DNA of 64,000 nt from Pyrocephalus nanus (taxonomy: Eukaryota; Chordata; Aves; Passeriformes; Tyrannidae), in assembly GCA_038380795.1 (NCBI GenBank), contig CM076267.1, forward strand, positions 10,213,501-10,277,500. Direction: 5' to 3'. Position 1 is the stretch's first letter; every line of letters starts with the position of its first letter. Below are positions 28,109 through 38,995 of this stretch, in pieces. Both the position numbers and the translations under genes were made by a program. The notes under the pieces are model-generated. The model was given only the letters and a program-made list of their open reading frames with translations. It searched no databases and was not told the DNA's origin.

Positions 28109-29612
28109 CATCTTCAGTGAGATCCCCCCGGGTCTGTCCAGGCAGACACATTAGTGAAACAACTGGATAATACATTAAGTAGGGAAGATTCACAGACTGG
28201 CATTTCTGATGGATGTTCAGTCTAGATAAACACGGGTCTGAGAGCTCAGTACCTTCCACTGAGAATACCCTACCTCTCTGGCCTAGAATTTTAAATGCAC
28301 AGCAAAGACTTCTCACAAAATCACCTAAGAAGGTGTCAAGCATTCCTGCATTAAGAAAGCCAAGACTCTAGCATAACACAATTTTCTAAAGTAAATTCCC
28401 AAAACCTGTACTTGCATGTGCTTCCAGAGGCAAACAGACAAATACTATAATTAGTAAGGAGCAAGGTTTACTGTGCATTAGTGAAATTCGTACTCAGTGC
28501 TGTTTATGAGACTTGGTTTGGGAACTCTGGCTGGTTTTTACCCATCCTTTTCAATAAACATGACAAGCTGCTATGCTTTGTTTGCAGGGGACTTCCTTAC
28601 TACAGGTTCCTGAATTAGTATCTTCTGAAGAGGCAGGAAATGAGGATGTAACTCAGCAGTGGCACTGCACACCTGTGAAACTATAGCTTCCTAAATCCAT
28701 GTTACATACCTGTACTTCTGCTGCTCTACATACTTTTGTATGTTGTATTGCATTTCAAGACACACTAGGTGCCATTCAGGCTGATACACTACATTGCAAA
28801 CATATAAAAAACATGAAGTTGTGATGAAATCTCTATGGGAATACTTTATTGTTAAATATTTTTCAAATAAGGTCTTGTGCTGGTGAACAGGAACAGGGCA
28901 GTGACTCAGTGTCAGGTATGAATTCAAACACCATCCTTATGTGCTTTAAAATGCAAAACAGCCACACTGGGCTTTGCTTGTTGCTGCTAATTCAGAATGC
29001 TTTCTCTTGGAGTGTTCATATGTTTAACCTAAACATAGTCTCAGATCTCTTCTGTGGGAACTGAGTGGCCAGGGCCTTGGTACAAAGCCATTACTAAATA
29101 TTTTAGCCATTGCAAATCTTGTTGGGATTTCCTAGGAACAGGAAACTGAAAATGCTCCTTGAGGTAACAATTAGGAGCATTTAAACTACAAATTTCCCAT
29201 AGACTCCAAGAAATGCAAACAATAATCATAGTGAATCAAACCCTAAAATCATTCTTCTTTAGGTGCTGTGACAAGTAGATAAATATAATTCATAAGCTTA
29301 GCAAAAGAAACTTGAAAAAAAGCCCCATTCTTGTGCTAACGTCTACTAAATATACTCATTGTGACACAGAAAATCAGATTTATTTCCACCAAAAGTGACA
29401 CAGACAAGCTACTCTTGGATATCATTCTGTCTGCTACATCCAGCAATTAGCTCAATGAATCTGGTGTACGAGTCACACAAAATACATCTGCTGACAACGT
29501 GAGATTTACACCTGTGATGAACACCTCATGTTATCACTTACAGACAAAATGGTCACAGTGTCCTTGCAATAGTGTCTTATTTAAAGTATGAAATGAAAAG
29601 ATTGTTCCCTAC

Positions 29613-30125
29613 CTTCTCAGCATCTTGCTCAAAAAGCCGGAGTTGAAAGCACTGGTCCAGTTTCAGCTTGCGGACGTGCCACATCTGATGCAAGTGTTGC
29701 CTGGTGGAATGCAGCTTGTCTAAAAGGCTGGTGATCTTTGGCACAAGACTCTGAAAATCCGCACTTCCAGGAATGCAGTTCCTACCGGAAAAACCATCAC
29801 TGGATCTTATGCATTGTAATAACCTCTGACCCTCACGATCCAGTTCCTCCACGGGAGCTTTAATCACTTTTTTCTTCAGCTGTGTGTGCTCATCAATCAG
29901 CCTTCTCGAGCCCTCAACATCAACTGGGAACTCCTTCCTAGCCAACATTTCCTGGAGATCCTCCAGCCGTGATAATAAATGGATAGCACTGTTGAAGAAT
30001 TCTTCCAATGAGACACGCAACTCTATCCATTCATCATGGTTGTAATCCAAGGACCCTTCAAACTCATCCGTCAGTTGAGAAGGATCTACAAGTTTTGCCA
30101 GGCCTTCAACAGACACCATACTTGT
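29613..30125 (-). CDS. KALRN: KALRN exon C: end of Sec14 domain and first spectrin repeat
   Basis: This 513-nt exon is exactly 171 codons in phase 0, from TSMVSVEGLAKLVDPSQL to RLFEQDAEK. It is the largest coding segment in the window. It covers the C-terminal end of the Sec14 domain (approximately residues 151-180) and most of the first spectrin repeat, a three-helix coiled coil. Leucine/acid heptad-like stretches such as LLSRLEDLQEMLARKEFP and the conserved HLHQMWHVRKLKLDQCFQLR are visible. FSGRNCIPGSADFQSLVPK is typical of kalirin and differs from TRIO. The acceptor is CTTCCTTAG|ACAAG and the donor GAGAAG|GTAGGG. The in-frame ATG at 30119 is an internal methionine, not a start; two codons (Thr-Ser) of the exon precede it. 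Confidence 0.98.
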
Positions 30126-33100
30126 CTAAGGAAGGAAAAAGGACAGCATTTGAATCAGTGATGATCTAATCAGAAACAACAGTGCAATCCATAAAGCGAT
30201 GCATGGTGCAGGAAGTGATTATTTTCCTCATTAATGCATAATTGAAGGAACATTGTAAAAGATGTCGAAGACCATGTTTAATTTTGATGAACTAACTGGA
30301 TAGAAAACTTTGCTATTAATGGCATTGATTTACTTATTTATTAAAAGACATTATATTTAATGGAATAATATCTGCCTTTTTCAGCTGGCCTGACTATCAA
30401 AAACAAATAATGAGAATGCTTCTGCCACAGATTACAGCAACACAGCTGGGCACTGAAGACGTTTTACTGCAGCTGTTGGATATCTGGACATGGCTGTTCA
30501 CTGAACAGGTACATGGTGTTACAGGGATTCTGCTTTTTGTGTTACACCCCAGACAGTGGCTATACAGAAGCAAACATTTTAGGCAGGTACTGAAACCTGC
30601 CAAAATGCACAACGTGTTGGGGTTTTTTCTTCCAGATTATTCCAGTTGGCTTCAGCCACGGGCAGATCTCTTTCATATTAACAATTCCTAGTGTAATTAA
30701 GCCAAAATCCATGTAAAAGTGAGATGTCATTGGAGTATTAACAACTAGAATTTATTGCAAATAGAAAGTACTGCTCACAAATCACACACAGTCAATGAGA
30801 GATGGTTTTAATTCATTCAGACTCAGCAACCGGTGATAGAGAAAAGCACTGGCCGTCTGGAAAGCAGATTACAGTTTAAGGATGCAACAACCAATAGCTG
30901 TTACCATTTGTTTTAGACAAATTATTCTTTTTTCAGAAATACAAGCTTAGTGTTTCATATGTAACTAGAGATTTTCAGTGCTGTCATGTTAACACCCAAA
31001 TTGGCAGCCCTTAAAGGCCTGTGATATTCATCAGTGACTGCACATCTATCCCCTAAAGATCAGGCCTCTAAAGACTGTCAGTTTGTGCTCTTCAGAAGTG
31101 GAGGAACTCAGTAATCACAGCAATCTTGTAAAAGTCATCTACAAAGAAAAACACCTGAACTCCTGATCATTTTCCTGAATTATGTCCAAAAGAGCAGGCT
31201 GACCACTGTTTTAAATTTAATAATAGGCCTTTTCTTCCAATTTGTATCTATCTAAAAATATCAGGCATTTTGGAATTTATTTAAATTGGGATTGTACTGA
31301 ACTTATGCTCAGGAGAAAGATTATTTTAAGACTTTCTTGCATTATTCTTTGTTTTGGGGAAAGGGAAAGACAGTGGGAAGAGCCAACAAACAATGGGAAG
31401 GTAAGTGTGTAGCTTCAGAGATTTTTCAAATTTTCAAATCTCTTGACCTGGATGATGACCCCTTGAAGATAATTCAATTTAACAGTTTAACTGCCTGTCA
31501 GGAAAATACTTCTGGTCATGGTTAACGCTTGGGAATCCTCCTGCAGGGTGTCAACATAATGGAAGCACTGGTCTAATCAAGGACAAAATGTGACATGAGA
31601 TAGCAGAAAGGATTTTCATCTCACAAATTATGCAGAAATTTCCTTTATTCAGGTTTGGTTTTTTAAGGAGTTTTTTAAACTCTAATGAAAACCATCCTAA
31701 TTAGGCAAGCAGTTGGTAACTGTCTTGCAGGTGTCATCCATCCTTCTTTTAGAAATCACTTCAAATAGTGCTGTCCGCTATTTAGACCCTTTCAGCAGAA
31801 GAAAGAAAATAATCTTGAAGGCACCTCTGAATTACTGCTAACTAAGCTGCCTGGTCCATTCCTCAAAGTGCCAGGGAGCTTTGGAGTCCACATACATAAA
31901 CCAAACCCTTTCCTTTGTGTGAAGGTCTGTGAGCTTGCATCACTCTGGACTGTGACACAGAAACACTCTGCTGGAGCCCCACCATGCAAAATCCAAATCC
32001 TTCACCTCCCCTAAGTGTCCTACAGTGCCCTGGCACACACATAATGCTTCCATTAAGCTCAAAAATCTGGCCTTAAAACTGACACTGGTTACTGCTGAGT
32101 TTGTGGATGGGGCAACTCAGTAGAGACTTCCCTTGCCTTCCACTGCAGTTTGTTCCTGCCAAGGCCCTCGTGTTTGATCTGAGCTGTGGGAAATCACCAT
32201 GACACTTCAGGGCAGAGAAGGTACCTGTGAGCTGCCCCACATAAATCAAATAAATGTGGGTCATATTGAACTGGGAAGCTTGTTTGATACTCAGTTCTTA
32301 TGAGAGCCTGAGCTGCTCAAGAGCCTGAGCTTACTGATGAGCAGCACCAGCCACAGCCCCAAGAATCCTTTAAAAGAGAAGTCCCTGGATCGTGGTGTGC
32401 GTATCACAGGGTGGACCACAGCTTAGGAAATCTTTGTTTGCACTGTGGAATTGAAGGATTCAAACCATTCTGCTTCTGAGTGTCTGCAGGTGGTCTAATA
32501 CTCAGAAAAAGCAGTGACACTCCTCCTCCAGTCCAAAATCTTGTGACCCATTACAGACACCCGTGTGAACAGTCCAGCAGACAGGCTAAGGCTCAAAGGC
32601 ACACACAACATACACAGAATTAAAATGCCCTTCATGTGTGCCAGCATGTACAGCAAATGAGTCCAGAGCTTTTAACACAATACAGACTCAGAGCTGTAAC
32701 TATGAGGAATAGCGTGATCACAGTTTACTATCATCACACCAACTCCACACAGGAAAAAGCCTGCAGAAAGTAATAATTCATTTTAAAAACAAACAAATGT
32801 TCTAAAAATATGTATTTTAACTCTGTTACTTTACTTCTAGGTTTTGAAGCTTTTAGGAAGACATTGCTTTTGTTTACTAAAGCACTGGAGGATTGAAATT
32901 CATTGTTGGATATACATGCATATCCTGTGTTTTCTTGGGCTACTATGGGACTGCCCCTCAGTGCCCATATATTTTTAAAAGACACTGTCTATCCCTCAAA
33001 ACTATTCTATTACTACTCTCTGCACAGGCTCCCTCCTGCTTCACATTCTTCTGTACCCATATATCTCCCTCCTCCTCCCCACTGCCCCAGTCCCTCTCAT

Positions 33101-34310
33101 TCCCCACAGGCAGCTTTGCCAATCTCACCGCACTGTGATGGCAGCAGCCTCTGCCAGGAGCAGTGATTTCAGTGTCAGGGATCTCTGGAGGTAACAAACC
33201 CATGCTGGAGGCAGCCTTGCTTTCAAAGGGAAATATGGGATAGCATATGGGATAGCAAATGCAAGTTATTTTGATGGCTGAGTCCTCAGAAGTAGCCAAG
33301 AAATGTAAAGATTTATTTAATCAAAGCAAAATTTATAAGTTGACTGGGTTTTGTGAAACAGGTGGGGAAAGTGTATAAATACTTAAACTCTGATAATAAT
33401 ATAAAATTGTGTTATTGTGTAACACCAATCTAGTTCCCCATACCAATTCAAGAGTGCTTTAAAGAACAGGTTGAAAACAAAGATACATTTATATCACGCT
33501 GACTTCAACAAATCTTAAATATATACTTAAATACAGTCTTCCACTGCAGTAAACATTAAGAGCTATAGCCAAATTATCTACTGAGTTCCAGAGATACAAA
33601 ATTGGAGTGTCTCTCTGGAATTAATGGATTGGTAAGACAGCCAAAATTATAATTGTTTTTCAGTGAATTACAAAAAAATAACACATGACTAAGTCATGGC
33701 TGGGCATGATTGAAGTATGAGCACTTCCTGCATCTGAGCTTTGCTTCTCTTCATGTAAGAAGCTGAAATTCACAGGAAACTGAAGTGCGCTGCCTGAGGC
33801 ACCTTATCAGTCACATGAGTTGTTAATGTTATCCCTGAATTGCAAAGCTCAATTAAATGAAGGAGGTGACAATATAAAGAGGTGACAATTTAGTAAATGT
33901 CTTTTACCAAAAAAAAAGTCACTACATGAAGCCGGGTAGAGGGCAACTAACAAACCAATAGATTTGCTTCTAAAGAACTTTGTCTTTAGCATTTTAACTG
34001 ATTTGCTGTAGGGTTTTTTTTCCTGTGAGAAACAAAGGAAAGACTTAATGCAACAGCTCCAAAAGTAAATACCACAAAAAACCCCTCAGCAAAATGAACT
34101 GTGTGAACCTCTGACATGAAACATGCAACTCATTCCACCAGCGTACTCGGAAAACAACCTGATGCCAGGGCATCAGCCCACTCCTGCTCCCACTACCAGT
34201 CCTCAGATGTATTTTTTGCTTTCAATCACAGAGCTTAGGAATTATATTTTACCTGAAGAAAAGTTCTCATAGAGACAATGTTTTACCATACATTTCTCTG
34301 TGGCTCTCAC
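30126..34310 (-). other. KALRN: KALRN intron between exons B and C (4.2 kb)
   Basis: The intron is 4185 nt, with donor GTGAGA at 34310 and acceptor CTTAG at 30126. It contains a predicted G-quadruplex motif on the transcribed (minus) sense strand at 33077-33105. It also has short direct repeats near 32303-32330 (agagcctgagct twice) and 33234-33256 (atgggatagc twice). A pyrimidine-CAG|GTAAAA motif sits at 34255/34254. No other gene or classifiable mobile element is visible. Confidence 0.93.
33077..33105 (-). other. Predicted intronic G-quadruplex motif on the KALRN sense strand
   Basis: On the minus strand there are four G runs (4, 3, 4, 4) separated by loops of 7, 3 and 4 nt, fitting the usual G3+N1-7 rule. 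Being on the transcribed sense strand, it would be present in the pre-mRNA about 1.2 kb after exon B. Folding is not shown. Confidence 0.55.
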
Positions 34311-34503
34311 CTCAAAGATGAACTTGGAACTGCCGAAGTTTGTTTTCTGCTTCTGCCAGAAATTATCAGGTTTTATAATTAGGGCAACATGAATCTCAGC
34401 AGGAAAGGCTTCTTGAAGGGTTTTTAGGAGAGGCTTGATCAAATCCCATTTGGATCCCCTCATATCGATAATAACAGTGAATCCTCGTTTACAAACATCC
34501 TCG
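34311..34503 (-). CDS. KALRN: KALRN exon B: core of Sec14/CRAL-TRIO domain
   Basis: This 193-nt exon supplies 1 nt to finish the split serine, then 64 codons from EDVCKRGFTVIIDMRG to FGSSKFIFE. The GFTVIIDMRGSKW segment is the hydrophobic beta-strand core of the Sec14 fold, and IHVALIIKPDNFWQKQK follows it. The sequence matches kalirin approximately residues 87-150 with almost no change. The acceptor is TTTTATTCCTACAG and the donor is GAG|GTGAGA. If the donor is ignored, the frame stays open for another 22 codons before a stop. That tail is not kalirin and is intron, but it contains a second donor-like site (see findings). The exon joins exon C in phase 0. Confidence 0.97.
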
Positions 34504-34814
34504 CTGTAGGAATAAAAGCATATCATGATAATTAATATTGTGGGGAGTCACACTGAGACTTAACTTTTGTTGCTGGTGTTCAGTGCTTCATGGCAAAGCA
34601 AGGAATGTAATACTTTAAAATAAAAGACAAAATATGGCACAGTAGAAAAGCTTTAAGAAATATTGTATTAATTATACTATAATCTAATTTACATTACATT
34701 CTAGTGTCCATATTATAGTTTTATTTCTAATTTGACAAACACATTTAAAGCAATTTTTCACTAAAACCATACATACTTTCACACAATTGAAACCAGAATC
34801 ATATATGTCTGTAT

Positions 34815-34920
34815 AGAAGCTCTTTATATGAACATACAGTGGATTCTGCTTTCAACATACTGAATTCAACCTACAGCCAAAGTCAGCAAGCAGGGTCCTG
34901 TGCCTTAACATTATTGGCCA
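34815..34920. repeat. Dispersed duplicate segment, copy 1
   Basis: This segment shares a 19-bp exact block (TGCCTTAACATTATTGGC plus flanking matches) with 36245-36345 in the same orientation. To the left, acagccaaagtcagcaag corresponds to acagtcaaagacaacaag, and actgaatt to actgaatg. Similarity stops abruptly on the right just after TTATTGGC, which looks like a repeat boundary. It lies about 310 bp upstream of exon B in transcription order and is unclassified. Confidence 0.6.
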
Positions 34921-35610
34921 CTTGTAAATTTGGGTACCTTCATTCTCAGAGGTCCCTTTAAGAGATTTTTTAAAAAGTGTCATTTCCAGAAAAGTGCCAG
35001 GCAATCATTCCCTGACAGGAAAGTCCTTGTCACTCAGCATGTGTACTGTTATCATTGGGGCCCTTTTCCCTCCTGATTGATCTTCCAAATGCTGTTGGAT
35101 CCTTTTCAATCTGCACTCAGGCTTTTCTGCCAGCCTGTGCTCCTCCCTTCTGAGGAGTTCAAGACAGATATCTGGCCTGGGCATTGGCAATGCATGGGGC
35201 CCAACAACACCAGAGCATTAATTGCAAACACTTCTCTATTTCCTCAAGAGGAGAAAGAATAAAAGGACATGTTGATTCAAGTCAAATCTGGGCAAATTTC
35301 AGCATAGCTTTTTAAGGGATGCAGTTGTATTTGTCCTCAGGAAAAGAGGTATGGTTCAAAAGTGTCATCCTCTATCTGCAGATCCAACATTTGATGAGAC
35401 TTAGGAAGTGTCTACTCCTCTGACTGAGCAGCTAATATATCTGCTTTGCATGGTATTGAAGTCTTGAGAGCGATGGGTCTGCTTTAGGACACAAACCCTT
35501 GCACAAAATGTGTAAGTCCCCATTCCCAGTAATATTATCTGTATGGTAAAGGAGTAAATCCATTTGTGATGTACTAAAGATGCCAGAATGGTCTATATTG
35601 ATCTAGTGTC

Positions 35611-35627
35611 TTTTTTTTTTTTTTTTT
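35611..35627. repeat. T17 homopolymer
   Basis: Run of 17 T, about 1.1 kb upstream of exon B. Confidence 0.95.
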
Positions 35628-35710
35628 AAGGTGGGATAGAGGTCACAGCCTTTTCCACTAAAAGAGAAGCTGTTGGAAGAAAGGAAGTATGGAAAGGAGA
35701 AAGCAGGATA

Positions 35711-35755
35711 AAAACAGAAAAACAAACAAACAAAAAACACAACAAAAACAAGAAA
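35711..35755. repeat. A-rich, (CAAA)-like low-complexity tract
   Basis: The tract contains three CAAA units and further CA/CAAAA variants with no T or G apart from single interruptions. It follows a purine-rich segment. Confidence 0.8.
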
Positions 35756-35941
35756 GGAAAGATGAGAAACATGGCAGAGCATGAACATATTTTGTATAGT
35801 GAGGTACAGAACAAGAAATCCTCTTTAATACATGAATATAGAACCTTTGACTTTTCTGCAAATGGGGCATCAACATAAATAGGATCAATATTGTATACAT
35901 AGAGTCATGTGTAAGATAATTTAAAATAGCAACTGATTCTG

Positions 35942-35967
35942 GATATCACTGAATGATATCACTGAAT
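35942..35967. repeat. Perfect 13-bp tandem doublet
   Basis: GATATCACTGAAT is present twice with no spacer and no mismatch, suggesting a recent slippage or small duplication. Confidence 0.9.
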
Positions 35968-36244
35968 TGAATCTGAAATATGCTGAGGACAAATATTATT
36001 ACATACTGGTATAATGCAGAAATTGTGAGACTCTGTTTAGCCTCCACACAAATGCTCTCAGTGCACAAACACAGGATGATTTTCACTTCACTCTACCTTT
36101 TTAACTTCTTAAAACACTCTTTCTGCTAATAAGATCCATCTCCTACATATTTAACTGAAAACTCTCTAAAGCTTACAACTAGGTTTCTGGGATGAAACAA
36201 GGACGGGGATACTCTTCACAGGAGGCACAGTGGATTAATACATG

Positions 36245-36345
36245 TTGAGAGCTCACTAACTTGAACAGTCTCCACTGAATGCCAGGCAGGAACAGTCAAA
36301 GACAACAAGCTTGGTCCTCTGCCTTAACATTATTGGCATTTCCAG
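36245..36345. repeat. Dispersed duplicate segment, copy 2
   Basis: Second copy of the segment at 34815-34920, about 1.4 kb away. The best block is 36316-36338. It could be two insertions of one short interspersed repeat, or a local duplication with the intervening DNA lost or diverged. No terminal inverted repeats or target duplications could be made out. Confidence 0.6.
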
Positions 36346-38689
36346 AGCACACAGCATACAACAGTCAGTGCAAAGAAAAACAAGGGAGACCAGGCACTTC
36401 CAAACAGTGTCAAGAATATAGACCTTTTTATTCTCCCTTTACCTACTGCTGAAAGGTCAGACATCTGATCCTTCCATAACTAATGCCAAAAAAGGCTGTA
36501 AAAGGAGCTTTGTTGGTGGTGCTACTGCCTCTTGGCTTTTGGAACAAGAGCTGAGACACGGAATCAAATCAGAAAGGGATGAATAGAAGGCGTTTTGTGT
36601 TTTGTGTTATTTTTCTTGCTAAGCTTTATAGGGTCGTCGGGAACTCCTGCCAAGTCACTGATCCCAGTTATACTGAACTGACTTTTCCAAGGATTTCTTT
36701 TCTTTCAAACACTTGACCAAGATATCGAGGAGCCATACAGGCACATGGAGAGCCCCAACAGCAGAGAAGTTAATAGGTAAGTGCAATCTCTCTTCTCTGA
36801 CATCAATAAATAAGCACACCACCACCCCAATGCAACTACAGCAAGGCATAGCCAATATGAGCTCCACTCCATCTCCCCATGGCTGCTGCCACCCTGAGAA
36901 CTTACCAAATCTGACCTAAAACGATGAGTCAATGCTTGTTGATGAACGATATAAAAACCTGTTTCAGTGAGTGGAACAGGAATCTCCTGAGGGACTGAAG
37001 TCTTCTGTTGAGGAACCTAAACTAAAGCCTTAGACCCAAACAGATGGAAAATAAAACCCTGTCCCCAGCTTTGGACACAGGCAGTGTGATACCTCCATAC
37101 CCATGATTACCTACCACCACAGCTAGAAGATCAGCCTGCGCTGAGACAGATGTTCCAGGTGGGGAACTAAGAAACATAACTGTGGGCTGGAGTCTGTTGA
37201 CTCCAGGAAGGATAACAGCCTCTGCAGGCCAGGAGGTGCCGAGAAGCAGTAGAGGGATCAGACAGGGTTTTGGAGACTTCACAGTATGTTTTCAGCGGAA
37301 GAAGAAAAGGCACCTGATTCCCAGCTTTTTCTGGTGGGCACAGGAGGACAACCATTGATGCTGCAGAGCAGGCTGGGACATCAGCCCAGGGTAGGGATCA
37401 AGATGCTTCCAGATTCTTGTCCTTGAACAAGAAGTTCACCACCAGCGCTATCCACAGTGCTTGTAATAGACCAAATTTTCAACAACATCTAAAGTATGAA
37501 ACTGATAGGAAACAGGGATGGAGAATGAGGAAAGGAAGAAGAATAATCGTAGATTTCTTTGGTTCAAAACACATCAACATGTAACAACTCTTTCACCAGT
37601 AATACAAAACTCCAAACAATGATCCTAATTGCAAAGAGGATTTCCCTACTTCATCCATCACTTAAGCCTGTAAGTTCTTGTATGAAATAAGTGCAAAGAT
37701 GAGTACCCCTTTTAATTCTAGTGCAGGAAACGTACAAATGGATGGTATTTATTGCTGCAAGAAAAATCTAACTCTGTCTCAAGAGTGTTTTTCACAATCT
37801 TGCAGAAGTAGTTCTGCTTGCAATTTTTTTCTTTAATGTGATGAATGGTACTGAGCTGTAACAATATCTGAGGGTCTGTAGTCTTGTGTATACAATTTAA
37901 TCTCCCCAGCACAGTAATAACTCCACATTCTTCTGCCTCTGCAGAAAATTAGCACCTGATCTTTAATCCTGTTTGTCAAAAGCTATTATTTAATAGTGGT
38001 TAAACTGTTGCAAGACAGAAAGTTGTCTGCTCATTATTTCTGCTTTCAGTTGCCAAGCTTACTGAGGAGAGAGCACTTATGCTGTACAAACAGGTAGCTA
38101 GATACTAATCAGGTAGTAATATCTCAGAGAAAGAAGTGGGAGATAAGAAAATTACTGAGATTGTAAATTCTTCAGGGCATCTGCCATGCTGTGTTTGTCT
38201 AAGGAGCTTGCCTTGGTGGAGGTCTCCAGCTGCCTATACTCATACTACAGTCTTCAGCTGTCTGGAATGAATTCCAATAATTTACTTTTCAGGAAACCAT
38301 AGATGCAAATCCAGGGAATTAAAAATCATGAGTAATAATGGCCTGTGAAACCAAAACTGAACACGTGTGTGAAAGTAGGACAGATGTGCCTAAAGGCAAT
38401 TTCATTAAAAAAAACACCTAAAAATAGGCCAAAATTTAAGCTGCAATATCCAAATATTCACAGCAATTGATAGGGTCCTAAAAAACGCTGGCCTTGTATA
38501 GACATAATGAAGCACTGACAAATTCTGGTGAGGCCATCTGTGAAGATTAGTCATCTTTGACAGTCAGTCATTTTTCTTCAGTTACCTCAGCCCGGATTAA
38601 GGAAATGACCCGAGGTTCCTTTTGAATAGTCTAGCCATGCTTATTAACTTTATTGCTTGAAAGCAACAACTCAAACCCATCCTAATTTA

Positions 38690-38995
38690 GCAATTGATCG
38701 GGGAAAGCATCAGTAGCAATCAAGCTTCCTCCACATTGTCCAAGCAAGAAATGAGTTATTCCTGGCTCCCAAGATGCTCCACCAAGACGTATCTATTACG
38801 CACAAGTAATCACTTTAGTATGGCAATTAATGTTGATTGTGGTGCTTAAGTTTTTCCAGTATTGATATTTGACCAGAAACTGGAAAAAAAACGCTCAGAT
38901 CAAGGTATTTGGACAATCCATCAGCCTTATGGCCGTGCGCATCTGGACCAGATTTGCAACGGTGAGCACAAAATATTTGATAGTTGATACGTCAT
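38690..38995. promoter_or_regulatory. Candidate conserved regulatory block (CpG-retaining)
   Basis: Eight CpGs lie in about 294 bp (38699-38992), whereas the following ~540 bp have two. The block contains homeodomain-type CAATTAATG, a SOX-like CATTGTCC and a CGTCA half CRE. I infer an intronic enhancer; it is not proven. Confidence 0.3.

Larger units (their letters stand above)
7766..29612 (-). other. KALRN: KALRN intron between exons C and D (21.8 kb)
   Basis: The ends are set by the donor at 29612 and the acceptor at 7766. Contents that can be named: the C11/G11 tract (7790-7800), a 10-bp tandem doublet (10287-10306), a CpG-retaining block (15515-15985), a GC-rich stretch at about 16750-17180, an (AAT)5 microsatellite (18917-18931), A runs (20547-20563, 28090-28108), a T run (26461-26473) and a 21-22 bp minisatellite (21183-21244). 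The remainder is plain AT-rich intron in which I see nothing. Open frames up to ~146 codons occur on both strands but overlap one another and match no family I recognise. Confidence 0.93.

Noticed and set aside
28081..28110. A19 run as the tail of a retrocopy or SINE
   Set aside because: No element body, poly(A) signal arrangement or target-site duplication is visible beside it; the other A/T runs in the window were judged the same way.
29577..30125. TRIO instead of KALRN
   Set aside because: TRIO is similar, but the variable positions (NCIPGSADFQ, EEFFNSA, SHNKELFLQSHTEIGVSYQ) follow kalirin.
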